NCBI GenBank assembly: GCA_018399635.1
Contig: JAGYOH010000003.1
Coordinates: forward strand, 110,095-174,094
DNA: 64,000 nucleotides
Origin: Clostridia bacterium
GTDB taxonomy: Bacteria; Bacillota; Clostridia; Peptostreptococcales; Acidaminobacteraceae
Direction: 5' to 3'
Part shown: in pieces, positions 42,653-51,753 of the stretch
Position numbering within the stretch: position 1 is the stretch's first letter
How the letters are laid out: each line of letters opens with the position of its first letter
Notes under the pieces: model-generated
Databases searched by the model: none
What the model was told of the DNA's origin: nothing
What the model saw: only the letters and a program-made list of their open reading frames with translations
Made by a program: the position numbers and the translations under genes

Positions 42653-44980
42653 ATGAAAAGAAAGCGCAACCTCTACGAAATCACCAACTTCCCCCTGGAC
42701 AATGAAAGCATCCTGCTCCACGAGACCCTTTTCCACAACGCCAACGGCTACCTGGGCGTCCGCTACGATTTCGAAGAGGGTTATCCGGAGGATTATCTGA
42801 CCATAAGGAGCCAGTACCTCAACGGCTTCTACGACCACGCCCCCGTCCTGCAGCCGGAAAACCTCTACGGCCTGGCCCGTTCCAAGGAAATCATGCCCGA
42901 CGTAGCCAACACCCAGACCATCCGCCTTTTCATCGAGGAGGAAGCCTTCAGCATGTACAGCGGTCAGGTCCTTGAAAGCCGCCTCACCCTGGACATGGAC
43001 AAGGGCGTCACCCGGCGGTTTGTCCACTGGCGTTCCCCCAGGGGCAGGGAGGCCGCCATCACCATCACCCGGATGGCCTCCTTCCACCAGCTGTCCCTCT
43101 TCACCATCGAATATGAAATCACCCCTCTCAACTTCTCCGGCACCGCCTTCATCGAATCGGGTCACGACGCCGACGTCGAAAACTACTACGACCCGGAAGA
43201 CCCCCGAAACGCCAGTGATGCCAACCGGCACATCCACCCGGTCCACTGCGAGATCCGGGAGGAGACCTCCTACATCACCGCCATGACCTCCTCTTCGGAA
43301 CTCACGGTCTGCAGTTGCGTGCAGCACCGGCTTCCCGAGGGGGTCCTGCCTGAATTCTGGGGCGACCACATCTCCACCCTCACCCGCTTCAACCTGGACC
43401 TGGTGGAGGGAACCGCCACGGGCTTCGTTAAGTACGCCGTCTTCGCCGATTCGATCCGCCACGACAACTGCAAGACCGCCGCCGCGGAGGAAATGGTGAA
43501 GGCCTTGTCCCTGCCCCTGAGCGACCTCTACTACAAGCAGGAGGTCTATCTGGAGACCTACTGGCAGAACTGCATGGTGGCCATCGATGGCGACGACGAG
43601 GCGGACCTGGCCCTGACCTACAACCTCTATCAACTCAACCAGTCCGTCACCAAGGACGCCTACGGCAACATCGCCCCCAAGGGCCTCAGCGGCGAAGGCT
43701 ACGAGGGCCAGTTCTTCTGGGACACGGAAATCTACATCCAGCCCTTTTTCACCATCACCAATCCCTCCGTCTCCCGCCACCTCATCGGCTACCGCTACCA
43801 CACCCTGGACAAGGCCCGGGAGAACGCCCGGATCATGGGCCATGCCAGTGGCGCCCTTTTCCCCTGGCGGACCATCGCGGGCGGCGAATCTTCAGGCTTC
43901 TTCCCCGCCGGCAGCGCCCAGTACCACATCAACGCCGACATCGCCTATGCCGTCATCGCCTACTACCTGGCCACCCACGACCTGGACCTCATCCTCCTGG
44001 AGGGGGCCGAAATCCTCCTGGAAACCGCCAGAATCTGGCTCAGCACCGGCACCTGCCAGGAGGAGACCTTCAACCTCCTCGAGGTCACCGGTCCTGATGA
44101 ATACAGTTGTCTCGTCAACAACAACTACTACACCAACGTCATGGCCCGCCACCATCTCGAGTGGGTGGTGAAATTCCATGACCTGCTGAAATTGAATCCC
44201 GCCTACGAGGCCATGGTGGAACGGATCGGACTGGGGGAGGGGGAGATCGAAGCATTCCGGGAAGCCGCCCTTAGAATGAGCCTCCCCTATGACGAGGGCC
44301 TCAATATCAATCCCCAGGACGATGCCTTCCTCAAGAGAATCCCCTGGGACCTGTCTCAAATACCCGGGGACCACTTCCCCCTCCTGCTCCACTACCATCC
44401 CCTCCACCTCTACCGGCGACAGATCTGCAAGCAGGCGGACACGGTCCTCGCCCATTTTCTTCTGGAGGAGGCCCAACCGGAATCGGTCATCCGGGACTCC
44501 TTCCACTACTACGCCCCCATCACCACCCATGATTCCTCCCTGTCCCGGAGCATTTTCAGCATCATGGCGGCCCGGCTGGGAATGGAGGAGGCCGCCCTGG
44601 CCTATTTCGGCGACCTCATCAAACTCGATCTCATGGACCTTCACCACAACACCCGGGACGGCATCCACACCGCCAACATGGCGGGCACCTACCTGGCCAT
44701 CGTCTACGGCTTCGGCGGTCTGAGAATCAAGGAGTCGGGCCTCACCCTCAGACCCATGCGACCCTCCTGCTGGAAGGGCTACCGGTTCAACCTGAAATTC
44801 CAGGACAGCCGCCTCCTGGTGGAAGTGGACGACAGGCAGTGCCGCCTCACCCTGGTGGAGGGTTCTGCCAAGTCCATCCGGGTCTACGAAGAAGACTACC
44901 TCCTCGAGGGCCGTCTCACCATCCCTTTGAAAACCGCCACCGGCGGCCCTGAAGATCAGAAATCAAACCTGCCTGATTGA
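42653..44980 (+). CDS. Glycoside hydrolase family 65 disaccharide phosphorylase (probably trehalose phosphorylase)
   Basis: 775 residues. GH65 enzymes split maltose, trehalose or kojibiose with phosphate to glucose and beta-glucose 1-phosphate. N-terminal beta-sandwich (about 1-270), then an (alpha/alpha)6 barrel: FWDTEIYIQPFF near 366, the catalytic acid in EVTGPDEYSCLVNNNYYTN near 480, and THDSSLSRSIFS near 625, part of the phosphate site; a short C-terminal jelly-roll follows. ATG at 42653 has GGGAGG upstream. Following otsAB in one operon makes trehalose the likeliest substrate; kojibiose or maltose are alternatives. Confidence 0.88.
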   Translation: MKRKRNLYEITNFPLDNESILLHETLFHNANGYLGVRYDFEEGYPEDYLTIRSQYLNGFYDHAPVLQPENLYGLARSKEIMPDVANTQTIRLFIEEEAFSMYSGQVLESRLTLDMDKGVTRRFVHWRSPRGREAAITITRMASFHQLSLFTIEYEITPLNFSGTAFIESGHDADVENYYDPEDPRNASDANRHIHPVHCEIREETSYITAMTSSSELTVCSCVQHRLPEGVLPEFWGDHISTLTRFNLDLVEGTATGFVKYAVFADSIRHDNCKTAAAEEMVKALSLPLSDLYYKQEVYLETYWQNCMVAIDGDDEADLALTYNLYQLNQSVTKDAYGNIAPKGLSGEGYEGQFFWDTEIYIQPFFTITNPSVSRHLIGYRYHTLDKARENARIMGHASGALFPWRTIAGGESSGFFPAGSAQYHINADIAYAVIAYYLATHDLDLILLEGAEILLETARIWLSTGTCQEETFNLLEVTGPDEYSCLVNNNYYTNVMARHHLEWVVKFHDLLKLNPAYEAMVERIGLGEGEIEAFREAALRMSLPYDEGLNINPQDDAFLKRIPWDLSQIPGDHFPLLLHYHPLHLYRRQICKQADTVLAHFLLEEAQPESVIRDSFHYYAPITTHDSSLSRSIFSIMAARLGMEEAALAYFGDLIKLDLMDLHHNTRDGIHTANMAGTYLAIVYGFGGLRIKESGLTLRPMRPSCWKGYRFNLKFQDSRLLVEVDDRQCRLTLVEGSAKSIRVYEEDYLLEGRLTIPLKTATGGPEDQKSNLPD

Positions 44981-44984
44981 AATC

Positions 44985-45023
44985 AAAAGGTCGGTCACCC
45001 ATCCCTTGAGTGACCGACCTTTT
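44985..45023. terminator. Terminator of the trehalose operon
   Basis: AAAAGGTCGGTCAC (44985-44998) pairs with GTGACCGACCTTTT (45010-45023): a 14-bp stem with an 11-nt loop and A/T ends, so active in both directions. Confidence 0.85.
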
Positions 45024-45110
45024 GCCCCGCCTGTCCTGAATTCAGATTCACACCACCCTGCCCAGCCCCCGGTACACGGCGGTTCACGATTTCTCCGGGA
45101 GACCTTTTCC

Positions 45111-45542
45111 TCAAGCCCGGTCTCTTTTTCGAAAAAGCACCAGGCCCCTCACCACCATCCCCAGGGAAAAGAGGGCCACCAGGGCGGCCATGACCAGAAA
45201 ATCCGTGGCGAAGAACATGACCCCGTACCAGGGCCCCAGCAGGGGAAGGGCCGGGAGAATGGCCCAGACCGCCGATCCCCCGGTGACATTGACATAGGCC
45301 GTCACCAGGGCGATGAGCAGGGTCCCTCCCCAGAAAAGGATGAAGAAAAACCTGGCCCTGGGGCCAAGTCGCTCCAGAATCCGACCCGGGATGAAAATCC
45401 ACAGGGCCAGATAGGCCGCCGACACCAGAAGATTCTTCACCGTCGCCGCACTGCCCATGAGATATTCGGGAAAATTGATTGCCGCCGCGGCAGACACCGC
45501 CATCAGGACCAGCAAGACCTGCATGGGTTGTTTATTCATCAT
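45111..45542 (-). CDS. Small integral membrane protein of unknown function
   Basis: 143 residues with four hydrophobic segments (VLLVLMAVSAAAAINF, NLLVSAAYLALWIFI, FFILFWGGTLLIALVTAYV, VMFFATDFLVMAALVALF) and a basic tail. The start at 45542 (ATGATGAAT) follows GGAGGA. It lies 46 bp after the MFS gene on the same strand, so it may be cotranscribed. No family recognised. Confidence 0.7.
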   Translation of the reverse strand: MMNKQPMQVLLVLMAVSAAAAINFPEYLMGSAATVKNLLVSAAYLALWIFIPGRILERLGPRARFFFILFWGGTLLIALVTAYVNVTGGSAVWAILPALPLLGPWYGVMFFATDFLVMAALVALFSLGMVVRGLVLFRKRDRA

Positions 45543-45588
45543 AGGGTCCTCCTCCAATAGATTGCCTCGTTTGACGCCCCGGTTCTTC

Positions 45589-46800
45589 TCACGTGACCTC
45601 CAGGGGCTCTTCGGCCTTCCGGATAACTTCGTAAAGATAGGAGAGTGCCAGAGCGATGCCGATGAGTCCCGCCGACACCAGGTAGGCCATGGCGTAACCC
45701 CCGGTCAAATCGAAGATCCAGGCGGCGGTCATGGGACCGATGATCCCCCCCACCCCCCAGCCGGTGAACATCAGGGCGAAATTGATTCCGAAATGCCTGA
45801 GCCCGTAAAGGTCGGAAATGGTAGCCGGAAAGACTGAGAAAATCGCCCCGTAGCACATCCCCGCCACCGCCACCCCCAGGGCGAGGACCGGAACGGTCCT
45901 CATGGCGCCCAAGGCCAGCATGTTCACCAGCTGCAGGATGAAGATGAGGCGGATGAGATTGATCCGGCCCATCCGGTCCGACAGGCCGCCGCCGGTGAAT
46001 CGGCCCAGGGTGTTGAAAAGGGCCAGGAGCATCACCAGCAGGAAGCCGCCCGACCACCCCGCCTGCACCCGGGCGATGGTGACGACATGTCCGATGACCA
46101 TGAGCCCCGAGGAGGAGGCGAGGGCCATCATCAGCCAGACCAGCCAGAACTCCCGGGTCCGGACCATTTCCCGCCAGGACCGGTCTTGCGAGGAACCGAC
46201 CCTGTCAAGTCCCGGTTGCCGGGATTGCCGTGGTGGATTGGCCAGAATCCTGGCCAGAAACACACCCGTCAGCAGACTGAACACCCCGATCACCAAAAAA
46301 ACCGTCGACACCCCGTAGTCTTCGATGAGCCAGTTGCCCAGGGGAGAATACAGCAGGGAGGAGAGACTGACACCGCCCACCACCACTCCCGAGACCAGGC
46401 CCTTGAGCTCCTTGGGAAACCACTTCACCGCCGGCGGCAGGGTCGACACATTGAGGATGCCGATACCGCTGCCGGTAAGGATGCCGAAGGCCGCCGCCAC
46501 CGGCAGGGGCTCGGTCCTGAGTCCCGAAAGGATCATCCCGGTCCCCATCAACAGGACCCCGATGGTGGCGGTGAAGCGGGGCCCTCTTTGGTCCTGGACG
46601 GTTCCGAAAGCCACCATGGCCACCACGAAAAAGACCGTCGCCAGGGTATAGGGCAGGGAGGCCTGTCGACTGGTCCAGCCCAGCTCTTCCATGAGGGTCC
46701 TGCTGATGATTCCCCAGGTGTAGAGCATCCCGGAGACCAGGTTGATCCCCGTCGCCGCCAGGAGCACCCGGCGGCCTTTTTTTTCCATGGCATTTCTCAT
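45589..46800 (-). CDS. MFS transporter, oxalate/formate antiporter-like
   Basis: 403 residues, about twelve membrane segments. Recognised from GINLVSGMLYTWGIISRTLMEELGWTSRQASLPYTL at the start, GTVQDQRGPR, GGLSDRMGR near 275 and FGINFALMFTGWGVGGIIGP near 340, the pattern of the OFA family, which exchanges small carboxylates. The ATG at 46800 follows GAGGTGGAG. Substrate unknown. It sits between the cysteine-synthase-like gene and a small membrane protein, all on one strand. Confidence 0.85.
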   Translation of the reverse strand: MRNAMEKKGRRVLLAATGINLVSGMLYTWGIISRTLMEELGWTSRQASLPYTLATVFFVVAMVAFGTVQDQRGPRFTATIGVLLMGTGMILSGLRTEPLPVAAAFGILTGSGIGILNVSTLPPAVKWFPKELKGLVSGVVVGGVSLSSLLYSPLGNWLIEDYGVSTVFLVIGVFSLLTGVFLARILANPPRQSRQPGLDRVGSSQDRSWREMVRTREFWLVWLMMALASSSGLMVIGHVVTIARVQAGWSGGFLLVMLLALFNTLGRFTGGGLSDRMGRINLIRLIFILQLVNMLALGAMRTVPVLALGVAVAGMCYGAIFSVFPATISDLYGLRHFGINFALMFTGWGVGGIIGPMTAAWIFDLTGGYAMAYLVSAGLIGIALALSYLYEVIRKAEEPLEVT

Positions 46801-46859
46801 GACTCCACCTCTCATATTCCGGGAGTCCCCTTGCCCGCCCGATTCGGTCCCGAAGCGGA

Positions 46860-47825
46860 CTATTCCGGGAACAAGTCCGTGCTGAGATACTTCAAGCCGC
46901 TGTCATTGAGGGTCAACACGATGTTCTTTCCCTTTTCCCGGCCTCTCAACAATTGGATGGCCGCCGAGACGTTGGCTCCTGAAGAAAATCCCACAAAGGT
47001 TCCCTCCAGTCTGGCCAGGTCCCTGGTCATCCGGGTCGTTTCCTCATCCGTGACCTGGATCAGGCCGTCGATCAAGGTTTCCTTGACCTTGGGCAGCTGT
47101 CTGGCATAACCGCATCCCTGGATCTTGTGACGGCCCTCATCCACCAGGGCCTTGCCGGCATAGACCGCCACGGCCTGCGGCTCCACCAGATAGCAGCGGA
47201 TGGCCTTGTTGTAGGCCTTCAATTTTTCCGCACACCCTTCAAAGGTCCCGCCGCTGCCGACGATGTCCACGAAACAGTCGATCCTGCCCTCACTCTGTAC
47301 CCACATTTCTTCGGCCGTATTCAGATAGTGGGCCCGGTAGGAGCTGTCCAGTTTGAACTGGTCCGCCCTGAAGGCCTTCCTCCGGGCCGTCAGTTTTTCC
47401 GTCATGGCCTCGACGAGCTGGAGATCCTCTCCGGATACCTGCCCTTTGACGGCATTGGGGGCCTGAGGGACCACGACGACCTCGGCACCCAGGGCCCGCA
47501 TCATCCGGGCCCTTTCCATGGAGTTTCCCTCGGACATCACGGCAATGAAGGGATGTCCCTTGGCCTGGCAGACGATGGAGAGCCCCGTACCCGTATTGCC
47601 GCTGGTCAATTCAATCACCGTCTGTCCCGGCTTCAGGTCACCCCTCTCCTCCGCTTCCTCGATCATCTGAAGGGCCGGCCGGTCTTTTTTGCTGAAGCCG
47701 GGGTTGAGGTACTCCAATTTGGCAAAAATTTCCCCCTCCACCCCGTAATGGGCCGTGATCCTGCTGAGTCGCAGCATGGGGGTCTCACCGATGGCCTCAT
47801 AAATGTTGTCAAGCAGTTTTTTCAT
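46860..47825 (-). CDS. PLP-dependent cysteine-synthase-family protein
   Basis: 321 residues, fold type II. The PLP lysine lies in NPGFSKKDRPAL (near 41), where classic O-acetylserine sulfhydrylases have NPxxSxKDR; SGNTGTGLSIVCQAKGHPF near 76 and GSGGTFEGCAEKL near 180 bind substrate and cofactor phosphate. It probably makes cysteine or a related beta-replacement product, but the altered lysine loop leaves the substrate open. ATG at 47825 follows AAGGAGG. Divergent from an XRE-cupin regulator. Confidence 0.87.
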   Translation of the reverse strand: MKKLLDNIYEAIGETPMLRLSRITAHYGVEGEIFAKLEYLNPGFSKKDRPALQMIEEAEERGDLKPGQTVIELTSGNTGTGLSIVCQAKGHPFIAVMSEGNSMERARMMRALGAEVVVVPQAPNAVKGQVSGEDLQLVEAMTEKLTARRKAFRADQFKLDSSYRAHYLNTAEEMWVQSEGRIDCFVDIVGSGGTFEGCAEKLKAYNKAIRCYLVEPQAVAVYAGKALVDEGRHKIQGCGYARQLPKVKETLIDGLIQVTDEETTRMTRDLARLEGTFVGFSSGANVSAAIQLLRGREKGKNIVLTLNDSGLKYLSTDLFPE

Positions 47826-47900
47826 AACCCTTGCCTCCTTGGTCACTTTGGCATATAATATACTATATATTACGAACGTACATTATATTTTATTGATTGT

Positions 47901-47929
47901 ATTGTACCCTCACTCACCAGACTTGTCAA
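47901..47929 (-). promoter_or_regulatory. Sigma-A-like promoter for the cysteine-synthase-like gene
   Basis: Minus strand: consensus TTGACA (47929-47924), 17-bp spacer, TACAAT (47906-47901). The AT-rich leader below it contains the imperfect palindrome TACGAACGTA, a possible site for the divergent XRE regulator. Confidence 0.75.
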
Positions 47930-47950
47930 CGGCCAAGGAGTGGAAACCCT

Positions 47951-48502
47951 GTGAAAATCAACCTGATCATCGCTGAAAATCTGAAAAGACTGCGCCATGA
48001 AAGAAACATGAGCCTGGGCCGCCTCGCCGCCGCCTCCGACCTGAGCAAGGTGATGCTTTCCCAGATCGAGAGGGGGAAGGCCAATCCCACCATCAACACC
48101 CTGTGGAAAATCGCCACGGGATTGAATGTGCCTTACACCGCCCTCTTGGAGCAGCAGGATAAACACCCTCAAATCATCAGAAAAAAGGACATCCCCCCGC
48201 AGCAGTCCCCGGACCAGGCCTACTGCCTCTTCAACTACTACCCCAATACGCCGGCCCGGAATTTCGAGCTTTTTCAAATGGCACTCCAGGAGGGCGGGGT
48301 CTATACCTCCGTGGGACATCCCGAAAAATCCGAGGAATACATCGTGGTCCTTGAGGGGGAACTGACCCTGAAGGTCCGCCACAAGACCTTCCTCCTCGAG
48401 GCGGAGGACGCCATCACCTTCTCCGCCGAGGACGAACACACCTACCTGAACACCGGCTCCGGCACCTTGAAAACCCTCATCATCAATTTCTACCCCCAAT
48501 GA
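47951..48502 (+). CDS. XRE-family regulator with cupin domain
   Basis: 183 residues from a GTG at 47951 with AAGGAG upstream. N-terminal XRE helix-turn-helix (IIAENLKRLRHERNMSLGRLAAASDLSKVMLSQIERGKANPTINTLWKIATGLNVP) and a C-terminal cupin beta-barrel (EEYIVVLEGELTLKVRHKTFLLEAEDAITFSAEDEHTYLNTG) that can bind a small ligand. Divergent from the cysteine-synthase-like gene, which it probably controls. Confidence 0.88.
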   Translation: MKINLIIAENLKRLRHERNMSLGRLAAASDLSKVMLSQIERGKANPTINTLWKIATGLNVPYTALLEQQDKHPQIIRKKDIPPQQSPDQAYCLFNYYPNTPARNFELFQMALQEGGVYTSVGHPEKSEEYIVVLEGELTLKVRHKTFLLEAEDAITFSAEDEHTYLNTGSGTLKTLIINFYPQ

Positions 48503-48610
48503 CATTGAAAGACCGCGGTTGGCCCTAAAAGGAAGACCAGAGATGGCGGTCTTGGGTTTTGGAGATGGTTTCGAGGGGTTCCTTCCGCAGATGACGGCAC
48601 AAAGAAGTCA

Positions 48611-48642
48611 AAAAAGGATACGGCAGTCCCCGTATCCTTTTT
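48611..48642. terminator. Bidirectional terminator
   Basis: AAAAAGGATACGG (48611-48623) pairs with CCGTATCCTTTTT (48630-48642), 6-nt loop, T-runs on both strands; between two convergent genes. Confidence 0.88.
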
Positions 48643-48651
48643 TTCTGGCCT

Positions 48652-48858
48652 TCAATCGTCATCCACGAATTCGAAGAGGGCTTCAATGCCGGTGCCCAGG
48701 GCCCTGGCTACGGCATAGGCCAGTTTCAGAGAGGGGTTGTACCGGTCATTCTCAAGATGCAGGATGGTCTCACGCCGGACCCCCACCAAGTCAGCCAGAG
48801 CCTCCTGGGTCATGCCGCTTTTCAAGCGGAATTCCCTGATACGGTTTTTGATTTTCAT
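48652..48858 (-). CDS. Small XRE-family regulator (YozG-like)
   Basis: 68 residues, almost only a helix-turn-helix: IREFRLKSGMTQEALADLVGVRRETILHLENDRYNPSLKLAYAVARALG, with an acidic tail. This small family is usually encoded next to a small membrane protein, as here: its start overlaps the DUF3796 stop by 4 bp. Confidence 0.88.
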   Translation of the reverse strand: MKIKNRIREFRLKSGMTQEALADLVGVRRETILHLENDRYNPSLKLAYAVARALGTGIEALFEFVDDD

Positions 48859-49190
48859 CGGTCGGTCCCGTGATTCTCATACCAGGTGAGGAGCACGCTG
48901 AAAAGAAAAATCTGCAGGGCGAAGTTGAGGGCGAAGCCTACGGCGTAGGCCTGAAGAAAGTTCGTCATGGCGCCGACGGCCACCACGAGGGGGTAGAGCA
49001 CGAGTCCGGCGAAAAAGGCCCTGGCCGCCGCCCTGTGGACATTCGCCATGAAGCGCTCGTCCGGTGTGAGGGTGAGATAGCCGAAAAATCCGAAGAAACC
49101 GAAAAAACCGTAGAAGCCGGGATTGTCGGTCAGCAGACCCAGAAATCCCGTAAACCCCAGCAGCCCCAGTAGTCCGATTCTGTTTCTCAA
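48855..49190 (-). CDS. DUF3796-type membrane protein
   Basis: 111 residues from a TTG at 49190, with AGGTGA 5 bp upstream; a GTG at 49199 lies inside that box. Characteristic repeats of Gly-Phe (GLLGLLGFTGFLGLL, then FYGFFGFFGFFGYL) precede two membrane helices. Members are paired with small XRE regulators; the function is unknown. Confidence 0.82.
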   Translation of the reverse strand: MRNRIGLLGLLGFTGFLGLLTDNPGFYGFFGFFGFFGYLTLTPDERFMANVHRAAARAFFAGLVLYPLVVAVGAMTNFLQAYAVGFALNFALQIFLFSVLLTWYENHGTDR

Positions 49191-49231
49191 AAAAATCACC
49201 TCATGTTATATATTTATAACTATTTATTACA

Positions 49232-49261
49232 AATATATCACATGAGGCCCGTTCTTGTCAA
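49232..49261 (-). promoter_or_regulatory. Promoter of the DUF3796-XRE pair
   Basis: Minus strand: TTGACA (49261-49256), 18-bp spacer, TATATT (49237-49232). Confidence 0.7.
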
Positions 49262-49285
49262 ATGATTCGCCGACCCAAGGACCCT

Positions 49286-49540
49286 TCAAGGGGTCATTCT
49301 GTACCAGGTGATCCCGAAAATCAAGGTCATCAAGGCCGCACGACCGCTACTGAAGCCCCTTTCCTTCCCGAAGGGAATGCCGTACCTGGGCACCTCGTAG
49401 CCATGGAGGGCGATGAGACCCAGCAAGAGTCCCATGGCCCAGCCAGAGCGCCATGCAAAGGTCCCCCAGAGGAGCCCCAGCCACAAAACCACCACCAGGG
49501 CCCTGGCTATCCGGCCCTGAAGCATCAGTTTTCGATTCAC
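49286..49540 (-). CDS. Small membrane protein of the tungsten oxidoreductase operon
   Basis: 84 residues with two membrane segments (ALVVVLWLGLLWGTFAW and MGLLLGLIALHGYEV) and a hydrophobic tail. Its start overlaps the ferredoxin stop by 4 bp (ATGA), so it is translated with it. No family recognised; it could anchor the ferredoxin or oxidoreductase to the membrane (inference). Confidence 0.7.
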   Translation of the reverse strand: MNRKLMLQGRIARALVVVLWLGLLWGTFAWRSGWAMGLLLGLIALHGYEVPRYGIPFGKERGFSSGRAALMTLIFGITWYRMTP

Positions 49541-49758
49541 TTCCCCACCTCCATCACCAGACAGTTCAAGGGACAGGCCTTGACGCAGATTTCACATCCC
49601 GTGCAGCAGGAGGGCGTCACCAGGAGGGGCAGGGGCCTTTTGTCCCTGGAACCCTCCGGCACCTCCAAAGTGAGACAGCCAAAGGGACAGGCCTGTGCAC
49701 AAATGCTGCAGGACATGCAGTTTTCAGCCTTGAGCCGTGGCATTTCACCCTTGGCCAT
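49537..49758 (-). CDS. Two-cluster 4Fe-4S ferredoxin
   Basis: 73 residues with two cluster motifs, CMSCSICAQACPFGC and CCTGCEICVKACPLNC. It overlaps the end of the AOR gene by 14 bp, so it should be the electron acceptor or an electron-transfer subunit of that enzyme. Confidence 0.9.
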   Translation of the reverse strand: MAKGEMPRLKAENCMSCSICAQACPFGCLTLEVPEGSRDKRPLPLLVTPSCCTGCEICVKACPLNCLVMEVGK

Positions 49759-51742
49759 GGCGATTACCTCCTTCCAGAATATCGATACCCAGGGCTTCCA
49801 GGGTTTCGGCCTTCGGACAGCCTCCCTGGTCCCAACCGGCCACTTGAAAATATTCGGCGATCATGGCCTCCACCGGTACCGTGCGCCCCTTGAGGGGGCC
49901 CTGGGTCAGGGGCGGCAGACCCGCCATCCTGTCCGGCATCTTCGCTGCCAGGGGATCGATGCCCTGCTTGATATTGAAGAGCTGCTTGGTCGTTGAAATC
50001 CTCCGGCCGATGTGCATGTAGTCATCGGGGGAGAATCCCCATCCCGTGGCCGCTTCCAGCCAGTCAAAGACCCGGTAGTGCTGGACACCGGAAATCATGG
50101 CGAAGAGGCAGCCGCCGGCGCCGTCCACCACCTGCTTGTAGGCCACGGAGGCCAGGGTTTTCAGGGCCTCCTCCCGGCTGGCCTTGTACTCGGAATGCTT
50201 CGTGTGCCACCCTGACCTGGGTGCCCAGCTGACCTGCCGCCAGAGTTTGGTCAGGCCGTAGTAGAGGCTGGAGCCCGTGGTATGGCGGCCCGGGGTGGTA
50301 TCCACACTGTAGATGACCCCCAGGATCGGGTCGAGGCGCGAGTCATGCATGGCGGGTTCCTGGCCGCCGCAGTGCATGGCCAGGGCCTGGCTGTCCCTTC
50401 CGATGCGCTCAGACCCCAGCTTGACGCCGTCGGCAAGAAGGTCGCCGATGCCCTCCCGGCGGATCATTTTCTCCAGCAGGGCCTTGATGGTCTGGAGATC
50501 CCCCCACTTGAGAACCAGCCCGTCGGTGTCCTCCGTGGTGATCAGGCCTTTTTCAAAGCTCTCGATGGCCCAGGCACAGACATGGCCGGCGGAGATGGTG
50601 TCCATCCCGGCACGGTTGAGCATCTCGTTGATTTCATAGACCGCATCCAGATCCTTTCCCATCACCAGAGAGGAAAAGGATGAGACCGTCTCGTATTCAG
50701 GCTTGTGGGAGTAAGTGTAGCGGCCCCCGGTCTTGTCGTCGATGCGGCAGATTCCCCCACAGCCGATGACACAGGAATAGCAGTGGTATTTCCGCACCTC
50801 CAGTCCGGCGATATGGTCCGGATCCACCGCCGCCACATAGGGCCGGTTGTAGTCCTTGATGGAGCCCGTCCAGTTTTTCACCGGACTGTCCCCCATGTTG
50901 GCGGCCATGCCGTTGGTGCCGGAAGTCCCCCATTTCTTCATCAGGGGCATGAACATCAGGCCGTCGAGGGAGGGGTTGAAGGGGGACAGCCCGAGGAGCC
51001 TGCCCCCCAGGGCCACATGGGAGCCCTTGATGAGGCCCGGCAGACTGTACCGCCGGATCTTGTCGGAGAACTCCCTGGACAGGGCGTGGATCGCCACAGG
51101 ATCCTGGCCTCCCATGGGCAGGGTTCCCTTGAGGACCACCGCCTTGAGTTTTTTGGAGCCCATGACCGCCCCGACACCGGACCGCGCCGCGATGCGCCCG
51201 CCGTCATTGACAATGCCGGAAATCAGGGACACCCCTTCTCCCGCCTGGCCGATGCTGACCACCGAGGGCTTCTTTTTCTCCCAATGCCGCTCCATGAGGG
51301 TTTCCTCTGTCTCGATGGCATCGAGGCCCCACAGGTCCTCAGCCGGCAGGAGTCGTGCCTCGCGATGGTCCGCCAGGAGATAGAGGGGGCGACCGGCCAG
51401 GCCCTTGACGAAAATGCCGTCATAGCCGCACTGCTTGATGGCGGGGGAAAAGGTCCCCCCGCAATTGGAGTCCCCCCAGCCCCCGGTGAGGGGGGACTTG
51501 GTGGCCACCATCCACCTGCCCATCACCACGGCACCGGTTCCCGTCAGCAGGCCACTGACAAAGGCAAGGACGTTTTCGGGACCCAGGGGGTCCGCCCCCG
51601 CCGGAATTTCCCGGTAGAGGATGTAACTGGCCAGACCGACTCCGGACAGATAGGCGGTGTAGACCTCCTCGGGAATCTCCTCCACCCAGGTCTTTTCTTC
51701 ACTCAGGTCCACCCACAGTATTTTTCCAGTATAACCTTTCAA
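49745..51742 (-). CDS. Tungsten-dependent aldehyde:ferredoxin oxidoreductase family protein
   Basis: 665 residues. The family oxidises aldehydes to acids with a tungsto-bis-pterin and passes electrons to ferredoxin. Start MKGYTGKILWVDLSEEK is typical; cofactor-binding GDSNCGGTFSPAIKQCGYDGI and GAVMGSKKLKAV follow; cluster cysteines are in CYSCVIGC near 325 and a late GGCLF near 560. TTG start with GGGGGTGAGGGA upstream. Between DUF362 and ferredoxin genes. The true substrate is unknown; some members act in other pathways, such as aromatic degradation. Confidence 0.9.
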   Translation of the reverse strand: MKGYTGKILWVDLSEEKTWVEEIPEEVYTAYLSGVGLASYILYREIPAGADPLGPENVLAFVSGLLTGTGAVVMGRWMVATKSPLTGGWGDSNCGGTFSPAIKQCGYDGIFVKGLAGRPLYLLADHREARLLPAEDLWGLDAIETEETLMERHWEKKKPSVVSIGQAGEGVSLISGIVNDGGRIAARSGVGAVMGSKKLKAVVLKGTLPMGGQDPVAIHALSREFSDKIRRYSLPGLIKGSHVALGGRLLGLSPFNPSLDGLMFMPLMKKWGTSGTNGMAANMGDSPVKNWTGSIKDYNRPYVAAVDPDHIAGLEVRKYHCYSCVIGCGGICRIDDKTGGRYTYSHKPEYETVSSFSSLVMGKDLDAVYEINEMLNRAGMDTISAGHVCAWAIESFEKGLITTEDTDGLVLKWGDLQTIKALLEKMIRREGIGDLLADGVKLGSERIGRDSQALAMHCGGQEPAMHDSRLDPILGVIYSVDTTPGRHTTGSSLYYGLTKLWRQVSWAPRSGWHTKHSEYKASREEALKTLASVAYKQVVDGAGGCLFAMISGVQHYRVFDWLEAATGWGFSPDDYMHIGRRISTTKQLFNIKQGIDPLAAKMPDRMAGLPPLTQGPLKGRTVPVEAMIAEYFQVAGWDQGGCPKAETLEALGIDILEGGNRHGQG

Positions 51743-51753
51743 TCCCTCACCCC

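Noticed and set aside
47860..47900. AT-rich TACGAACGTA region as a proven operator
   Set aside because: Only 4-bp arms match and the flanks are not symmetric; mentioned only as a possibility with the promoter.
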